Shown piece after piece: positions 9,463 to 19,447 of a stretch of DNA of 38,942 bases; positions within the stretch are counted from its first letter, which is position 1, and the number at the start of each line of letters is the position of its first letter. Source of the stretch: Burkholderiales bacterium (GTDB lineage: Bacteria > Pseudomonadota > Gammaproteobacteria > Burkholderiales > SG8-41); NCBI GenBank assembly GCA_919902235.1, contig CAKKQX010000368.1, positions 1 to 38,942 on the forward strand, read 5' to 3'. Made by a program: the position numbers and the translations under genes. The notes below the pieces were generated by a model. It saw only the letters and a program-made list of their open reading frames with translations. It had not been told where the DNA came from and made no database searches.

Positions 9463-10452
9463 ATGAACTACGGCAATACTCTAAAGCAGATTGCAATTAC
9501 CTGTGTTGTCGCGGCGGCGCTGGTTCCCGCGGGCGACGCGCAAGCTCAGACGACAAACTTTCCCACCCGCGCGATCCGCATCATTGCGCCGTTCCCCGCA
9601 GGCGGAGGATACGACTTCATGGCCCGCAACATCGGTCAGCGTCTCAGTGAGGCCTGGGGCCAGCCGGCGCTGATTGAAAACCGCTCGGGCGCCAATGGCA
9701 ATATCGGATCGGATGCCGTCGCGAAAGCGCCGCCCGACGGCTACACGCTGTTGCTGGGCGGCATCGGGCCGCAGGCGCTGAGCGTGCCGCTCTATCTGAA
9801 ACTGCCTTACGACCCGCTGAAGGATTTCGAGGCGGTCTCCCTGGTCGCCGCGCAGCCGAATTTGCTGGTGGTTCACCCCTCGCTGCCGGTGAAGAATGTC
9901 AAAGAGCTGATCGCCCTGGCCAAGGCGAAACCGGGTGAAGTGACATTCGGTTCGCCCAGCAACGGCAGCGGCCAGCATTTCGGCCTCGAGCAGTTGAAGA
10001 TCATGACCGGCGTCAGCATGGTGCATGTGCCGTACAAGGGCGCCGCGCCTTTGCATAGCGCGTTGCTCTCGGGAGAGGTTTCAGTGGGATTCAACATCAT
10101 CCAGCTGCCGCTGCCTTACGTGAAGACCGGCAGGTTGCGTGCGCTGGCCACTGCGAGCACCAAGCGCGCCGCGCTCGCGCCGGACATCCCGACCATGGCC
10201 GAACTCGGTTATCCAATCGACTTTGATACCTGGTATGGGCTTTATGCGCCGGCGGGCACGCCGAAAGACGTTGTGGCGAAGATCAGCGCCGAGGTCATGC
10301 GCATCCTGGCCTTGCAGGAATTCAAGGATCGCGCCGCCGTACTGGGCGTGGAATTGCTCGGCACGCCGCCGGATCGGTTATCCGCGCACATGCGCAACGA
10401 GATTACGCGGTGGACAAAGGTGGCGCGCGCGGCGAATATCAAAGTGGAATGA
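9463..10452 (+). CDS. Tripartite tricarboxylate transporter substrate-binding protein (TctC/Bug family), second copy
   Basis: Signal peptide; FPTRAIRIIAPFPAGGGYDFMARNIGQRL, NRSGANGNIGSDAVAKAPPDGYTLL, VPYKGAAPL. Confidence 0.93.
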   Translation: MNYGNTLKQIAITCVVAAALVPAGDAQAQTTNFPTRAIRIIAPFPAGGGYDFMARNIGQRLSEAWGQPALIENRSGANGNIGSDAVAKAPPDGYTLLLGGIGPQALSVPLYLKLPYDPLKDFEAVSLVAAQPNLLVVHPSLPVKNVKELIALAKAKPGEVTFGSPSNGSGQHFGLEQLKIMTGVSMVHVPYKGAAPLHSALLSGEVSVGFNIIQLPLPYVKTGRLRALATASTKRAALAPDIPTMAELGYPIDFDTWYGLYAPAGTPKDVVAKISAEVMRILALQEFKDRAAVLGVELLGTPPDRLSAHMRNEITRWTKVARAANIKVE

Positions 10453-10505
10453 GCGTTCCGGGGCGCCCCCATTTGGCGTACCCGGCAGCTGCGCGCGATT
10501 CGCGG

Positions 10506-11504
10506 CTATAACTTCAGCAGTTTTGCCGCGTTACTCCACAGTATTTGCTGTTTCTGCTCGCCGGTCAGCGATTTGACGCCGTGCACGAATTTGACCGGCT
10601 CCTCGTAGGCAATGTCAAAACAATAGTCGCTGCCCACCATGATACGGTCGGCGCCGACCAGTTTGACCAGGTCCCCGAGTAGTTCTTCGTCATAGCTGAT
10701 CGTGTCATAAGTGAAGCGCTTGAGGTATGAACTCGGCGGCTTGGAAATGGTCTTGCATTCGGCGCGGGTGTAAAAACCGCGGTCGAGGCGACCGCGCAGG
10801 ATAGGCAGCACGCCGCCCGCATGCGGCAGGCTGATCTCCAGCGCCGGGAAGGCATCGAGCACGCCGCCATAAATCAGGTGCGACGCGGCGATCGCAGTGT
10901 CGAACGGGTTGCCGCACAGATTGATCAGGTAATACTGTTTCAGCCGCTCGTTGTTGATCATCATCGGGTGCAGGAAAATCGGCAGCCCGAGGTCGGCGAT
11001 GCGCTCATACACCGGGAAAAAGCTGCGATCTGAAAGTTCCCGGTCGCGCACGGCCGTAGCCATGTAGACGCCGCGTATGCCCGGGAGCTTCGCGGCCCGC
11101 TCCAACTCCGCCAGCGCGAGCGTGGGGTTCTGGAAAGGCAGGCAGGCAAAACCGATCAAACGCTCCGGATGCGCCAGGTGTGCGGCGCTGACGGCATCAT
11201 TGAACGCCATGCACAATTGCACGCCAAGATCATCGTCCGCCCAGTACACCATCGGCTGCGTCAGCGACAGCGCGTGCATGCCCACGCCCTGCCGGTCCAT
11301 CAGCCTGAGGCGTTCGTCGAGGTCGATGAATGCGCGCACGATCGGCCCGGTGCGCAGCAGCAGTCCCACCTGGATGAACGTCACGCCGTTCGCATCGGTC
11401 GTGACCGTGGTACCGCAGCGTTTGCCGTACTTCGCGATCAGATCGATGTATGACTGCGGAAAGTAATGCGTGTGGGTGTCTATGGTCTTAATCGGCGGTG
11501 CCAC
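10506..11504 (-). CDS. Amidohydrolase family protein (ACMSD-like metal-dependent hydrolase)
   Basis: IDTHTHYFP N-terminal metal motif, IFLHPMMIN, LPHAGG, IMVGSDYCFD; likely GTG start at 11504 preceded by a GGAGG. Confidence 0.85.
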   Translation of the reverse strand: MAPPIKTIDTHTHYFPQSYIDLIAKYGKRCGTTVTTDANGVTFIQVGLLLRTGPIVRAFIDLDERLRLMDRQGVGMHALSLTQPMVYWADDDLGVQLCMAFNDAVSAAHLAHPERLIGFACLPFQNPTLALAELERAAKLPGIRGVYMATAVRDRELSDRSFFPVYERIADLGLPIFLHPMMINNERLKQYYLINLCGNPFDTAIAASHLIYGGVLDAFPALEISLPHAGGVLPILRGRLDRGFYTRAECKTISKPPSSYLKRFTYDTISYDEELLGDLVKLVGADRIMVGSDYCFDIAYEEPVKFVHGVKSLTGEQKQQILWSNAAKLLKL

Positions 11505-11856
11505 GGAACGTCCTCCAGCTATGGTTGATATTTTCTTCGGTGGTCTGCGCCGGCAATCTTTTGATTGTCCACATCGGCGTGTAGTCAAATCCCGGCCTAA
11601 GTCAGCCGGGACCGGTCATATTGTCCCATTTAACGCCGCTTTTTCCTTCTTTGCTAAACGAGTCTACAAGCCTGCGTGATGTTGGATTCTGTTAAAGACA
11701 CGTCTAGATTCCAGAGTGAAATTTATCACGTTTTGCTGTGCCGTTTGGCCGGAAACCGTGATCTCGTGAGACGCAAGAATTCCGCTTCGCCCACCCGCCC
11801 TCACGTTATTTCTTGTTTTTCTTGGCGGGCTTGGCGTCTTGGCGGCTACCCCGGTT

Positions 11857-14800
11857 TTAAACCCGCTGCATCTCCCGCAAGCCCAGCCTGATCAGACAAT
11901 GATCAAGCCACTCGGCGGTGAGCTTTTCCTGCGTCGAGTTCTGCTTCAGGCGCTGGTCGAGCGCTTTCCAGTCCACGCAGTCGAGCGGCTGGTCCTGGTT
12001 GAAGCAGGAGAACACGTAGCTCGTCTTTCCGGTCAGCGGATCGACCTGCGGCTGCAGGCATTGCGCGCAGATTTCCTTCATCATGCACTGCATCGGCGAG
12101 TTGATCGAGCCGATGGCGAAATGGTGTTGCTTGAGGAAAGGCTTCAGCACCCCGTGCCGCGCCCGCGCCACCGCTGCCATCATGCGGTCGGAGCCAATGG
12201 CGATGATGCGATCGGTGTCCGTGAATGCAATCGCCTGCGCGCCCAGCGTGCCGCCGGCATAAGCGTGCATGGCCTGCACGATATTGCCGGCGAACGTCCG
12301 GTCCTGCGGGCGCTCGGGCGTGAAACCCGGCTCTTCGTCGCAACACCATACGACGACGTCGGCTGCGGCCTCGATTTCGGAAATCTTGTAACGGTCCATC
12401 ATTTTTTTGTAACCGGCGAAATAAAGCACCCTGCTGCCCGCCTTGCGCATCGCCTGGCCAATCGAAAACAACACCGCATTGCCCAGCCCGCCACCCACCA
12501 GCGTCACGGTTTCATCCGCTGGAATCTCGGTCGGGCTGCCCGTCGGCCCCATCAGCACCACGGGCTCGCCCGGCTTCAGTTCCACGCACAGGTCGCTTGA
12601 CCCGCCCATCTCGAGCACGATGGTGGAAATCAAACCCCGGGCCGCATCGACCCAGGCCCCGGTCAGCGCGAGGCCTTCCATGGCAAGCCGCGTGCCATCG
12701 GTGCGCGGCGCAATCGATTCATAATTTTGCAGCCGGTAGAACTGTCCCGGCCGGAAGCGGCGCGCCGCCAGCGGCGCACGCACCACGACCTCGACGATCA
12801 TCGGCGTCAGGCGCTTCACTTCGTGCACGGTTGCGCGCAATTCGCCGCTGCAATGCGCAAGAAATGCTTCATTGCTCATTGTGGCGGCAGGCGCAACGCG
12901 TCCCAACGCCTGGCTCACCACCGGATAACCCTGCTTGGCGCTGCCTATGGCCTTGACCACGTTGCCAAAGAAGGACGGGTGCACGTCGCCGAAATAGCTC
13001 ATGCAACGTCCATCCTCACGTTTCGACAGTAAGACATTGATTTTACTTGGTTTTGATATGGCTTTCTCGGCAGTCACCGGATTGCCGGCGGTGTCATAGG
13101 CCTGGAAATAACGCCCATCCAGCGCGAAATGCGCCGCGTCCTCGCGCGCCAGCACCGTGTTCGGTTGCGTGCCGGCTGCAATCAGGATGGCGCGCGCCGG
13201 CAATACGCTGTGCGCCGTTTCCACCCATTTTCCATCTTCCCCCCGGCTTTGCACCGCGACCTTGAGCGCGCGCGCATGCGCGTACTGGTCGAGTTCGACC
13301 CCGACCGGCGTCAGTCCCTCGGCGAAATATATCCCCTCTTCCAGCGCCTTGTGTACCTCCTCATGGTTGAGCGTGTATGACGGACTGTCGATCAACCGCC
13401 GGCGGTAGGCAATGGTCGCGCCGCCCCAGGATTGCAACAATTCAATGATGCGTGGCGCGCGACTTTCGGTTGCAGCAGCTTTGCGTTCTTCGCGAATGGC
13501 GCGCGCATGCGCCAGAAACTCATCGGCGATCTGCCGCTCTTCCTCGTTCCACGCAATGCGCGCGGCCGCTTCGCCATGATCGCGCGCCAGCGCTTCATAG
13601 CGGCTGAGAAATTTTTCGACCTGCAGCGGATAATAGGCGAGCGACTCAGTGGCGGTGTCGATGGCAGTCAGGCCGCCACCCACCACCACCACCGGCAGCC
13701 GCAGCTGCATATTGGCAATGGAATCCGCCTTGGCGGCACCGGTGAGTTGCAGGCCCATCAGAAAATCGGATGCGGTTCGCACGCCGCGCGCCAGTCCATG
13801 CGGCATGTCGAGTATGGTCGGCCGTCCCGCGCCGATGGCGAGTGCAATGTGATCGAAGCCGAGTTTGAATGCCTCGTCCGCAGTCAGCGTGCCGCCAAAA
13901 CGAACGCCGCCGAAAAGCGCGAACTCGCTGCGACGCTCCAACAATAACCTTATGATTTTTAAGAAATTTTTATCCCAGCGCACAGTGATGCCATACTCCG
14001 CGACGCCACCGAATCCGGCCATCGCGCGCTCGTCGAGCGCTTCGTATAATTCGCGCACATCACGGATGGGCTGGAAAGCCACGCGCCTGCCCTGCGCATC
14101 AATGCCGGAAAGTGCGCTCGGCAGCGGCTCGATCTTCAGCCCGTCTATGCCGACCACGGTGTGGCCATCGTTCATCAGGAAATGCGACAGCGAGAATCCG
14201 GCCGGCCCCAGGCCCGCCACCAGCACGCGCTTGCCGCTGTCCGCCCTGGGATGGGGATGGCGCAGGTTGAGCGGGTTCCAGCGCGTGAGCAGGCTGTAGA
14301 TTTCAAAACCCCACGGCAATTCGAGCACGTCCTTGAGCGTGCGTGTTTCCGCTTCCGGAATGTTGACCGGTTCCTGCTTCTGATAGATGCAGGCCTTCAT
14401 GCAGTCGTTGCAAATGCGCTGGCCGGTTGCCGCCACCATCGGATTGTCGACAGCAATGATGGCGAGTGCACCAATGGCATGGCCTTCGGTCTTGACTTTG
14501 TGGAACTCGGAAATTTTTTCCTCGAGCGGGCAGCCGGCGAGGGTCACGCCGAACGCGCTTTTCTTGAACGAAGCCGCGCCGCGTCCGCTTGCACCCTTCT
14601 CCATCAAACCCTTGGAGCACGAATCCTTGCCTTGCTCGTGGCACCAGATGCAGTAATTCGCCTGGTCAAGCGCGCCGGCGAGGTCGGTGCCAGGATCGGT
14701 CAGCTTGAAGCCTTCGCGACGGCGCAGTTGCTCCGTTTTAAAGCGGTACAGGGTATAGCCCCTGGCAGCATCGGCTGCAGCCGGCACCAGATGCTGCAGG

Positions 14801-15396
14801 TCAAGCTTGTGCGGCGCTTTGAACAGCACGCCGTCATGGTGTTTTAGCCTGCCGGCGGCGCTGGATGCCGCCCACGCTGCATAAGCCAGTGCCGTTGCAA
14901 GTTTGTCCGCGTTGGCGGCTTCATCTTTTTGCCACTCGGTGACGTGCTTTGCGAACGCAAGTTCGCTCAAACGCTCGCCGAAAAGGGATTCGAGCTGTGC
15001 CGCCAGCGTCGCGCCATCCAGCTTATCCGCATCAGCCGCCTTGAATTTGTGCATGGCCTTGCGCTGCACGAACAGGCGTTTCACACTGTACAGCGGAGCT
15101 AGTGCATGATGGCGTGCGGCGAGCGCCTGCACTTGCGTGCCGATACCGAACAGCCAGCCGATGAAGTCATCGACGTGCGGCGCCAGCGCAATCAGCAATT
15201 CAGATTCCTGTTTTGGAGCCAGTGCGGCAGGATCGGCACGCGCTGCCACCAGATGCGCATGCAACGCGGCGTCGCTGCGCTGCAGATGCGCAAGAAAGCG
15301 CAGGTCCAGCCGCAACAGGCCGTCGCGACGGTAGAGATCGTCGAACAACAGGCTGGATTCGGGAATCGGGATGGTTGACACGGACAGAATTCGCAA
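11857..15396 (-). CDS. 1179-aa FAD-dependent oxidoreductase: Cys-rich Fe-S region + GltD-like pyridine nucleotide module + ferredoxin-reductase/PyrK-like C-terminus
   Basis: CIWCHEQGKDSC / CPLEEK / CNDCMKACIYQ; VAGLGPAGFSLSHFLMNDGHTVVGID and VVVGGGLTAIDTATE (dinucleotide folds); FRPGQFYRLQNY, VTLVGGGLGNAVLFSIGQAM; C-terminal CAQCLQ...CFNQDQPLDC. Confidence 0.85.
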   Translation of the reverse strand: MRILSVSTIPIPESSLLFDDLYRRDGLLRLDLRFLAHLQRSDAALHAHLVAARADPAALAPKQESELLIALAPHVDDFIGWLFGIGTQVQALAARHHALAPLYSVKRLFVQRKAMHKFKAADADKLDGATLAAQLESLFGERLSELAFAKHVTEWQKDEAANADKLATALAYAAWAASSAAGRLKHHDGVLFKAPHKLDLQHLVPAAADAARGYTLYRFKTEQLRRREGFKLTDPGTDLAGALDQANYCIWCHEQGKDSCSKGLMEKGASGRGAASFKKSAFGVTLAGCPLEEKISEFHKVKTEGHAIGALAIIAVDNPMVAATGQRICNDCMKACIYQKQEPVNIPEAETRTLKDVLELPWGFEIYSLLTRWNPLNLRHPHPRADSGKRVLVAGLGPAGFSLSHFLMNDGHTVVGIDGLKIEPLPSALSGIDAQGRRVAFQPIRDVRELYEALDERAMAGFGGVAEYGITVRWDKNFLKIIRLLLERRSEFALFGGVRFGGTLTADEAFKLGFDHIALAIGAGRPTILDMPHGLARGVRTASDFLMGLQLTGAAKADSIANMQLRLPVVVVGGGLTAIDTATESLAYYPLQVEKFLSRYEALARDHGEAAARIAWNEEERQIADEFLAHARAIREERKAAATESRAPRIIELLQSWGGATIAYRRRLIDSPSYTLNHEEVHKALEEGIYFAEGLTPVGVELDQYAHARALKVAVQSRGEDGKWVETAHSVLPARAILIAAGTQPNTVLAREDAAHFALDGRYFQAYDTAGNPVTAEKAISKPSKINVLLSKREDGRCMSYFGDVHPSFFGNVVKAIGSAKQGYPVVSQALGRVAPAATMSNEAFLAHCSGELRATVHEVKRLTPMIVEVVVRAPLAARRFRPGQFYRLQNYESIAPRTDGTRLAMEGLALTGAWVDAARGLISTIVLEMGGSSDLCVELKPGEPVVLMGPTGSPTEIPADETVTLVGGGLGNAVLFSIGQAMRKAGSRVLYFAGYKKMMDRYKISEIEAAADVVVWCCDEEPGFTPERPQDRTFAGNIVQAMHAYAGGTLGAQAIAFTDTDRIIAIGSDRMMAAVARARHGVLKPFLKQHHFAIGSINSPMQCMMKEICAQCLQPQVDPLTGKTSYVFSCFNQDQPLDCVDWKALDQRLKQNSTQEKLTAEWLDHCLIRLGLREMQRV

Positions 15397-15600
15397 TCGG
15401 GATGCAGTTAAAGCGCAAGATTATACCAAGCGGTACATGCGGGACTCATACCGGCGCCTTCTAAGTTTATGCACCGTTGGCTGCGACCGCCCGGTTATCC
15501 AGTGCCGGCCGCCGCGCCGCGCAATAAGCCGGTCGATTTGTGCCATAATTCATGACGCTACCGGTGCCGACGGCACCCAGGAGCGAGGATCCATAAAACC

Positions 15601-16812
15601 ATGAACGTCACGAACTGGCGCACACCGACTGTAGTGCTTGCGTGCGGCAGCGTTATTCTTATGCTGTCGCTCGGCACCCGGCAGAGCTTCGGCTTGTTCC
15701 TGCAGCCGATGAGTGCGGATTTGGGCTGGGGGCGCGAAACCTTCGCCTTCGCGCTTGCACTGCAAAATCTGGTGTGGGGTCTGGCGCAACCGTTCGCCGG
15801 CATGATTGCCGACAAGTTCGGCGCCGCGCGCATTATTGTCGTTGCCGGCATGCTGTACGCGATCGGACTCGTCCTGATGGCATATTCCGAGTCCGGTCTT
15901 GCTTTTAACATGAGCGCCGGCATCCTGGTCGGCCTCGGACTTTCCGGTTCGGCTTTCGGTGTCGTCATGGGCGTCGTGGGCCGCGCATTCCCCCCCGAAA
16001 AACGCAGCATGGCGCTCGGCATTGTCGGCGCCGGCGGCTCATTCGGCCAGTTCATCATGTTACCGTATGGCCAGTTGCTGATTTCGCAGTTCGGCTGGTT
16101 GAGCGCATTGCTGGTTCTCGCTGTATCGTCATTTCTCATCGTGCCGCTGGCCGCCGCGCTTGCGGGAAGCCATCGCGCAACCGGGAGAAGCGAGCAGAGC
16201 ATGACCGCGGCGCTACGCGAAGCCGCGACTCATCGCGGATTCTGGTATCTGACGGCCGCATTTCTGGTATGCGGCTTCCAGACCATTTTCATCATGGTGC
16301 ACCTGCCCGCCTATCTCGTCGACAAAGGCATGGCCCCGCTGCAGGGCATGATCGCGCTCGCTCTGGTCGGATTTTTCAATATCGTCGGATCCTATCTGTG
16401 CGGTTTTCTCGGCGGTCACTACAGCAAAAAATATCTGCTGTCATGGATCTACGGCATCCGTTCGGTGGCAATCCTGATCTTCATCGCCCTGCCACTCAGC
16501 CAGTGGTCGACGTGGATTTTCGCCGCGGTGATGGGCATCACCTGGCTCGGCACGGTACCGCTGACCAACGGACTGGTGGCGCAGATTTTCGGCGTCAAAT
16601 ACCTATCAACGCTGTTCAGCATTTCTTTCCTTGGCCACCAAATCGGCAGTTTTTTCGGCGCCTGGTACGGCGGTTACATGTTCGATGCGACGGGCTCTTA
16701 CATGACTGTGTGGATGATCGCAGTCGCGCTCGGTGTGCTGGCGTGCGTGCTTTGCCTGCCGATCGACGAACGCGAGATGGCCGGCATGCCCGTCAAGAAA
16801 GCGGCGACGTGA
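15601..16812 (+). CDS. MFS transporter
   Basis: 12-TM hydrophobic pattern, GMIADKFGAARIIVVAG MFS loop motif. Confidence 0.9.
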   Translation: MNVTNWRTPTVVLACGSVILMLSLGTRQSFGLFLQPMSADLGWGRETFAFALALQNLVWGLAQPFAGMIADKFGAARIIVVAGMLYAIGLVLMAYSESGLAFNMSAGILVGLGLSGSAFGVVMGVVGRAFPPEKRSMALGIVGAGGSFGQFIMLPYGQLLISQFGWLSALLVLAVSSFLIVPLAAALAGSHRATGRSEQSMTAALREAATHRGFWYLTAAFLVCGFQTIFIMVHLPAYLVDKGMAPLQGMIALALVGFFNIVGSYLCGFLGGHYSKKYLLSWIYGIRSVAILIFIALPLSQWSTWIFAAVMGITWLGTVPLTNGLVAQIFGVKYLSTLFSISFLGHQIGSFFGAWYGGYMFDATGSYMTVWMIAVALGVLACVLCLPIDEREMAGMPVKKAAT

Positions 16813-16940
16813 GCCAGCCCCGCAGAATACTGATATGGCTGCTGCTTGCCGCAATGGCGGCGATGGTCAGCTATATCGGTTTTCGCGGCTATCTCAATCC
16901 GGATTTTCTGATCAATTTCTCCAACTCGTTTTATTGCTGA
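16809..16940 (+). CDS. Putative 43-aa single-TM small protein overlapping the MFS stop codon
   Basis: GTG at 16809 overlaps the MFS TGA (GTGA); reads MSQPRRILIWLLLAAMAAMVSYIGFRGYLNPDFLINFSNSFYC*. Confidence 0.55.
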   Translation: MSQPRRILIWLLLAAMAAMVSYIGFRGYLNPDFLINFSNSFYC

Positions 16941-16955
16941 TCTGTTACCTGCCAG

Positions 16956-17987
16956 ATGAACCCCTTTTCCGACATCAGTGAAATTCTCACCTCGTTTCTT
17001 GACAGCCTGCCGTGGCCGGCGCTGCTGGTCAACGAACAGGGCGAGGTTACTTTCATCAACAAGGAATTGCGCCAGCGCAAACGCGTCCGGGGCATCATCG
17101 CCGATATCCGTCTTGCGCAGCTTTTCCCCGACTACTACGACGCACTTCAAGGCGCACAGCCCTGGCTCACTTCCCAGGACGCCGATCTGGTCAATCCGCA
17201 CACCGGCACACGCGAACAGTTATGCCTGCGGCGGCTGCCCCTTGGTGCCTGCCTCATCATTTCGGAGTACCCGCACGCGCGCGAGTTCGATCTTGGCAGC
17301 GCGCAGACGGCGAGGCTTGCCTCGCTTGGCTTCATGGTAGCCGGCGTGTGCCATGAAGTCGCCAATCCGCTGACCGCCATTCACTCCATGGTGCAGCTGC
17401 TGCAGTCGAGCACGCCGCTGGCGCCGGAAACGCTGGAGCGCGGCCTCGAAAACATAGCCGCCAATGTGCGGCGTCTGCTCAACATCTCGAAAAAACTCAA
17501 TGATTTCTCCCGCTCCGGCAGTGAAGATATATCGCTGCTGCGCCTGGACCAGCCGCTCGCGGAGGCGCTGCAAAATGCACGGCAGGACGCGCTTTTCCGC
17601 GATATCCAGGTCGAGCATCACGCGGCACCGGAACTGTGGATCATGGGCAACGGCGACCAGCTCGAGCAGGTATTTGCCAATATTTTCCTTAACGCCGCTC
17701 AGGCCATGAACGGCCAGGGCGTGCTGCGCGTCATATCGCACAAACCCAATCCGCTACAGGTCGAGGTGGCTATTCACGACAGCGGACCCGGGATTGCCCC
17801 CGGACATCTTGCACGCCTGTTCGAGCCATTCTTTACCACCAAGCCGGCGGGCCAGGGTACGGGGCTGGGACTTGCCATCTGTAACGAAATTATTATCGAG
17901 CACGGCGGCAGCGTGCGCGCCGAAAACCACCCGCAGGGCGGCGCCTGTTTCAATATCACCCTGCCCCTGCATCAATACCGCTCATGA
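16956..17987 (+). CDS. PAS-domain sensor histidine kinase (NtrB-like, no evident TM segment)
   Basis: N-term PAS-like LPWPALLVNEQGEVTFINKEL; H-box AGVCHEVANPLTAIHSMVQLL; N/G boxes NIFLNAAQAM, DSGPGIAPGHLARLFEPFFTTKPAGQGTGLGLAICNEII. Confidence 0.93.
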   Translation: MNPFSDISEILTSFLDSLPWPALLVNEQGEVTFINKELRQRKRVRGIIADIRLAQLFPDYYDALQGAQPWLTSQDADLVNPHTGTREQLCLRRLPLGACLIISEYPHAREFDLGSAQTARLASLGFMVAGVCHEVANPLTAIHSMVQLLQSSTPLAPETLERGLENIAANVRRLLNISKKLNDFSRSGSEDISLLRLDQPLAEALQNARQDALFRDIQVEHHAAPELWIMGNGDQLEQVFANIFLNAAQAMNGQGVLRVISHKPNPLQVEVAIHDSGPGIAPGHLARLFEPFFTTKPAGQGTGLGLAICNEIIIEHGGSVRAENHPQGGACFNITLPLHQYRS

Positions 17988-19447
17988 ACGAAGCACGCTC
18001 TGCCCGCAATGAACGCGTTCTTGTCGTCGACGACGATCCGGGCGTCGGCGAATCGGTGTCCCTGCTGCTGGAAAGCATAGGCTGCCAGGTTGAACTGGTG
18101 ACGCGTGGCACAGAGGGTCTTGCGCGCGCGCAATCCGGCGAATTCGACCTGCTGATTACCGATCTGCGGCTGCCGGACCGCGACGGCCTGTCGATCATCC
18201 GCAGCGTCAAGCAAGCCGGCATCGATCTGCCGATGATCCTGATGACCAGCTTTTCCTCGATCGATACCGCGATCGAGGCACTGCGCGGCGGCGCGCTCGA
18301 CTACATCATCAAACCCTTCAGCAATGCCGATTTCCGCCACGCCGTAGAGCGCGCACTCGATGAGCGGCGCATGCGCCGCGAGAATGCGATGCTCAAGCGT
18401 AATCTGAAGAAGGCATTTTCCAGCAACAAGATCATCGGCGAATCCGCCGGCATCAAACGCGTGTTTTCGCTGATTACGAAGGTCGCAAATTCCGATGCCA
18501 ACGTGCTGATACAGGGCGCGAGCGGCACCGGCAAAGAACTGGTGGCGCAGGCCATCCATTACGCCGGTCCGCGCGCCGAGGGGCCGTTCGTGCCCCTCAA
18601 CTGCGGGGCTATTCCCGCCGATCTTCTCGAGTCGGAGCTGTTTGGCCACACCAGGGGCGCCTATACCGGCGCGGTTGCGGCAAGTGAAGGTCTGATTCGC
18701 GAAGCACACGGCGGCACATTATTTCTCGACGAGATATCCGAATTGGCGCCCGCCCTGCAGGTCAAATTGCTGCGCGTGATCCAGGAAAAACAGGTGCGCC
18801 CGCTCGGCTCCAAGCACGTTTACAACACCGATGTGCGCTTTCTTGCCGCCAGCAATCGCGATCTCAAGGAAGCCATGGAGAAGAACCTTTTCCGCGCCGA
18901 TCTTTTTTACCGCCTGAACGTCATCAATATCGTAGTGCCGCCGCTGAAGGAGCGCGATGGCGACGTTGAAATCCTCGCCCGGCATTTCGTCGATCTGCAC
19001 AGCCGGCGGCTGGGTAAGCGCATCACCGGCATGACCGAAGACCTGCGCCACTTCCTGCATACCTATCACTGGCCGGGAAACGTGCGCGAACTTGAAAACC
19101 TGATTGAGCGTGCGGTGATACTTGCCGATGGCGATTTGCTGTCGTGCATGGACTTTGCCGAGATCGCACCGGCGGGCCACCAAGCCATGCCGATCGGGCA
19201 ATTCACTGACGATGCGATAAGCCAGACGCTGTCGATCGAAGGCTATATCGAGGAATTCGTACGGCGTTATCAACATCTTTACAGCGAATCCGAGCTGGCT
19301 GCCATGCTGGGGATAGGCAGAAAGGCCTTGTGGGTGCGGCGCAACCGCTGGGGGCTGCGCCGCGGAGGCGCCCGTGCCTCACGCGGCCCCGCTGTCGTGC
19401 CGTCACAGCCTGGCCCCGGTCACGCGTCCGATCGTTCAGATTCGTAA
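17984..19447 (+). CDS. Sigma54-dependent NtrC-family response regulator
   Basis: Receiver VLVVDDDPG...LLITDLRLPDRDG...KPF; AAA+ GASGTGKELVAQAIH, GAYTGA loop, GGTLFLDEISEL; C-terminal HTH YSESELAAMLGIGRKALWVRRNRWGL; ATGA overlap with the kinase. Confidence 0.95.
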   Translation: MNEARSARNERVLVVDDDPGVGESVSLLLESIGCQVELVTRGTEGLARAQSGEFDLLITDLRLPDRDGLSIIRSVKQAGIDLPMILMTSFSSIDTAIEALRGGALDYIIKPFSNADFRHAVERALDERRMRRENAMLKRNLKKAFSSNKIIGESAGIKRVFSLITKVANSDANVLIQGASGTGKELVAQAIHYAGPRAEGPFVPLNCGAIPADLLESELFGHTRGAYTGAVAASEGLIREAHGGTLFLDEISELAPALQVKLLRVIQEKQVRPLGSKHVYNTDVRFLAASNRDLKEAMEKNLFRADLFYRLNVINIVVPPLKERDGDVEILARHFVDLHSRRLGKRITGMTEDLRHFLHTYHWPGNVRELENLIERAVILADGDLLSCMDFAEIAPAGHQAMPIGQFTDDAISQTLSIEGYIEEFVRRYQHLYSESELAAMLGIGRKALWVRRNRWGLRRGGARASRGPAVVPSQPGPGHASDRSDS

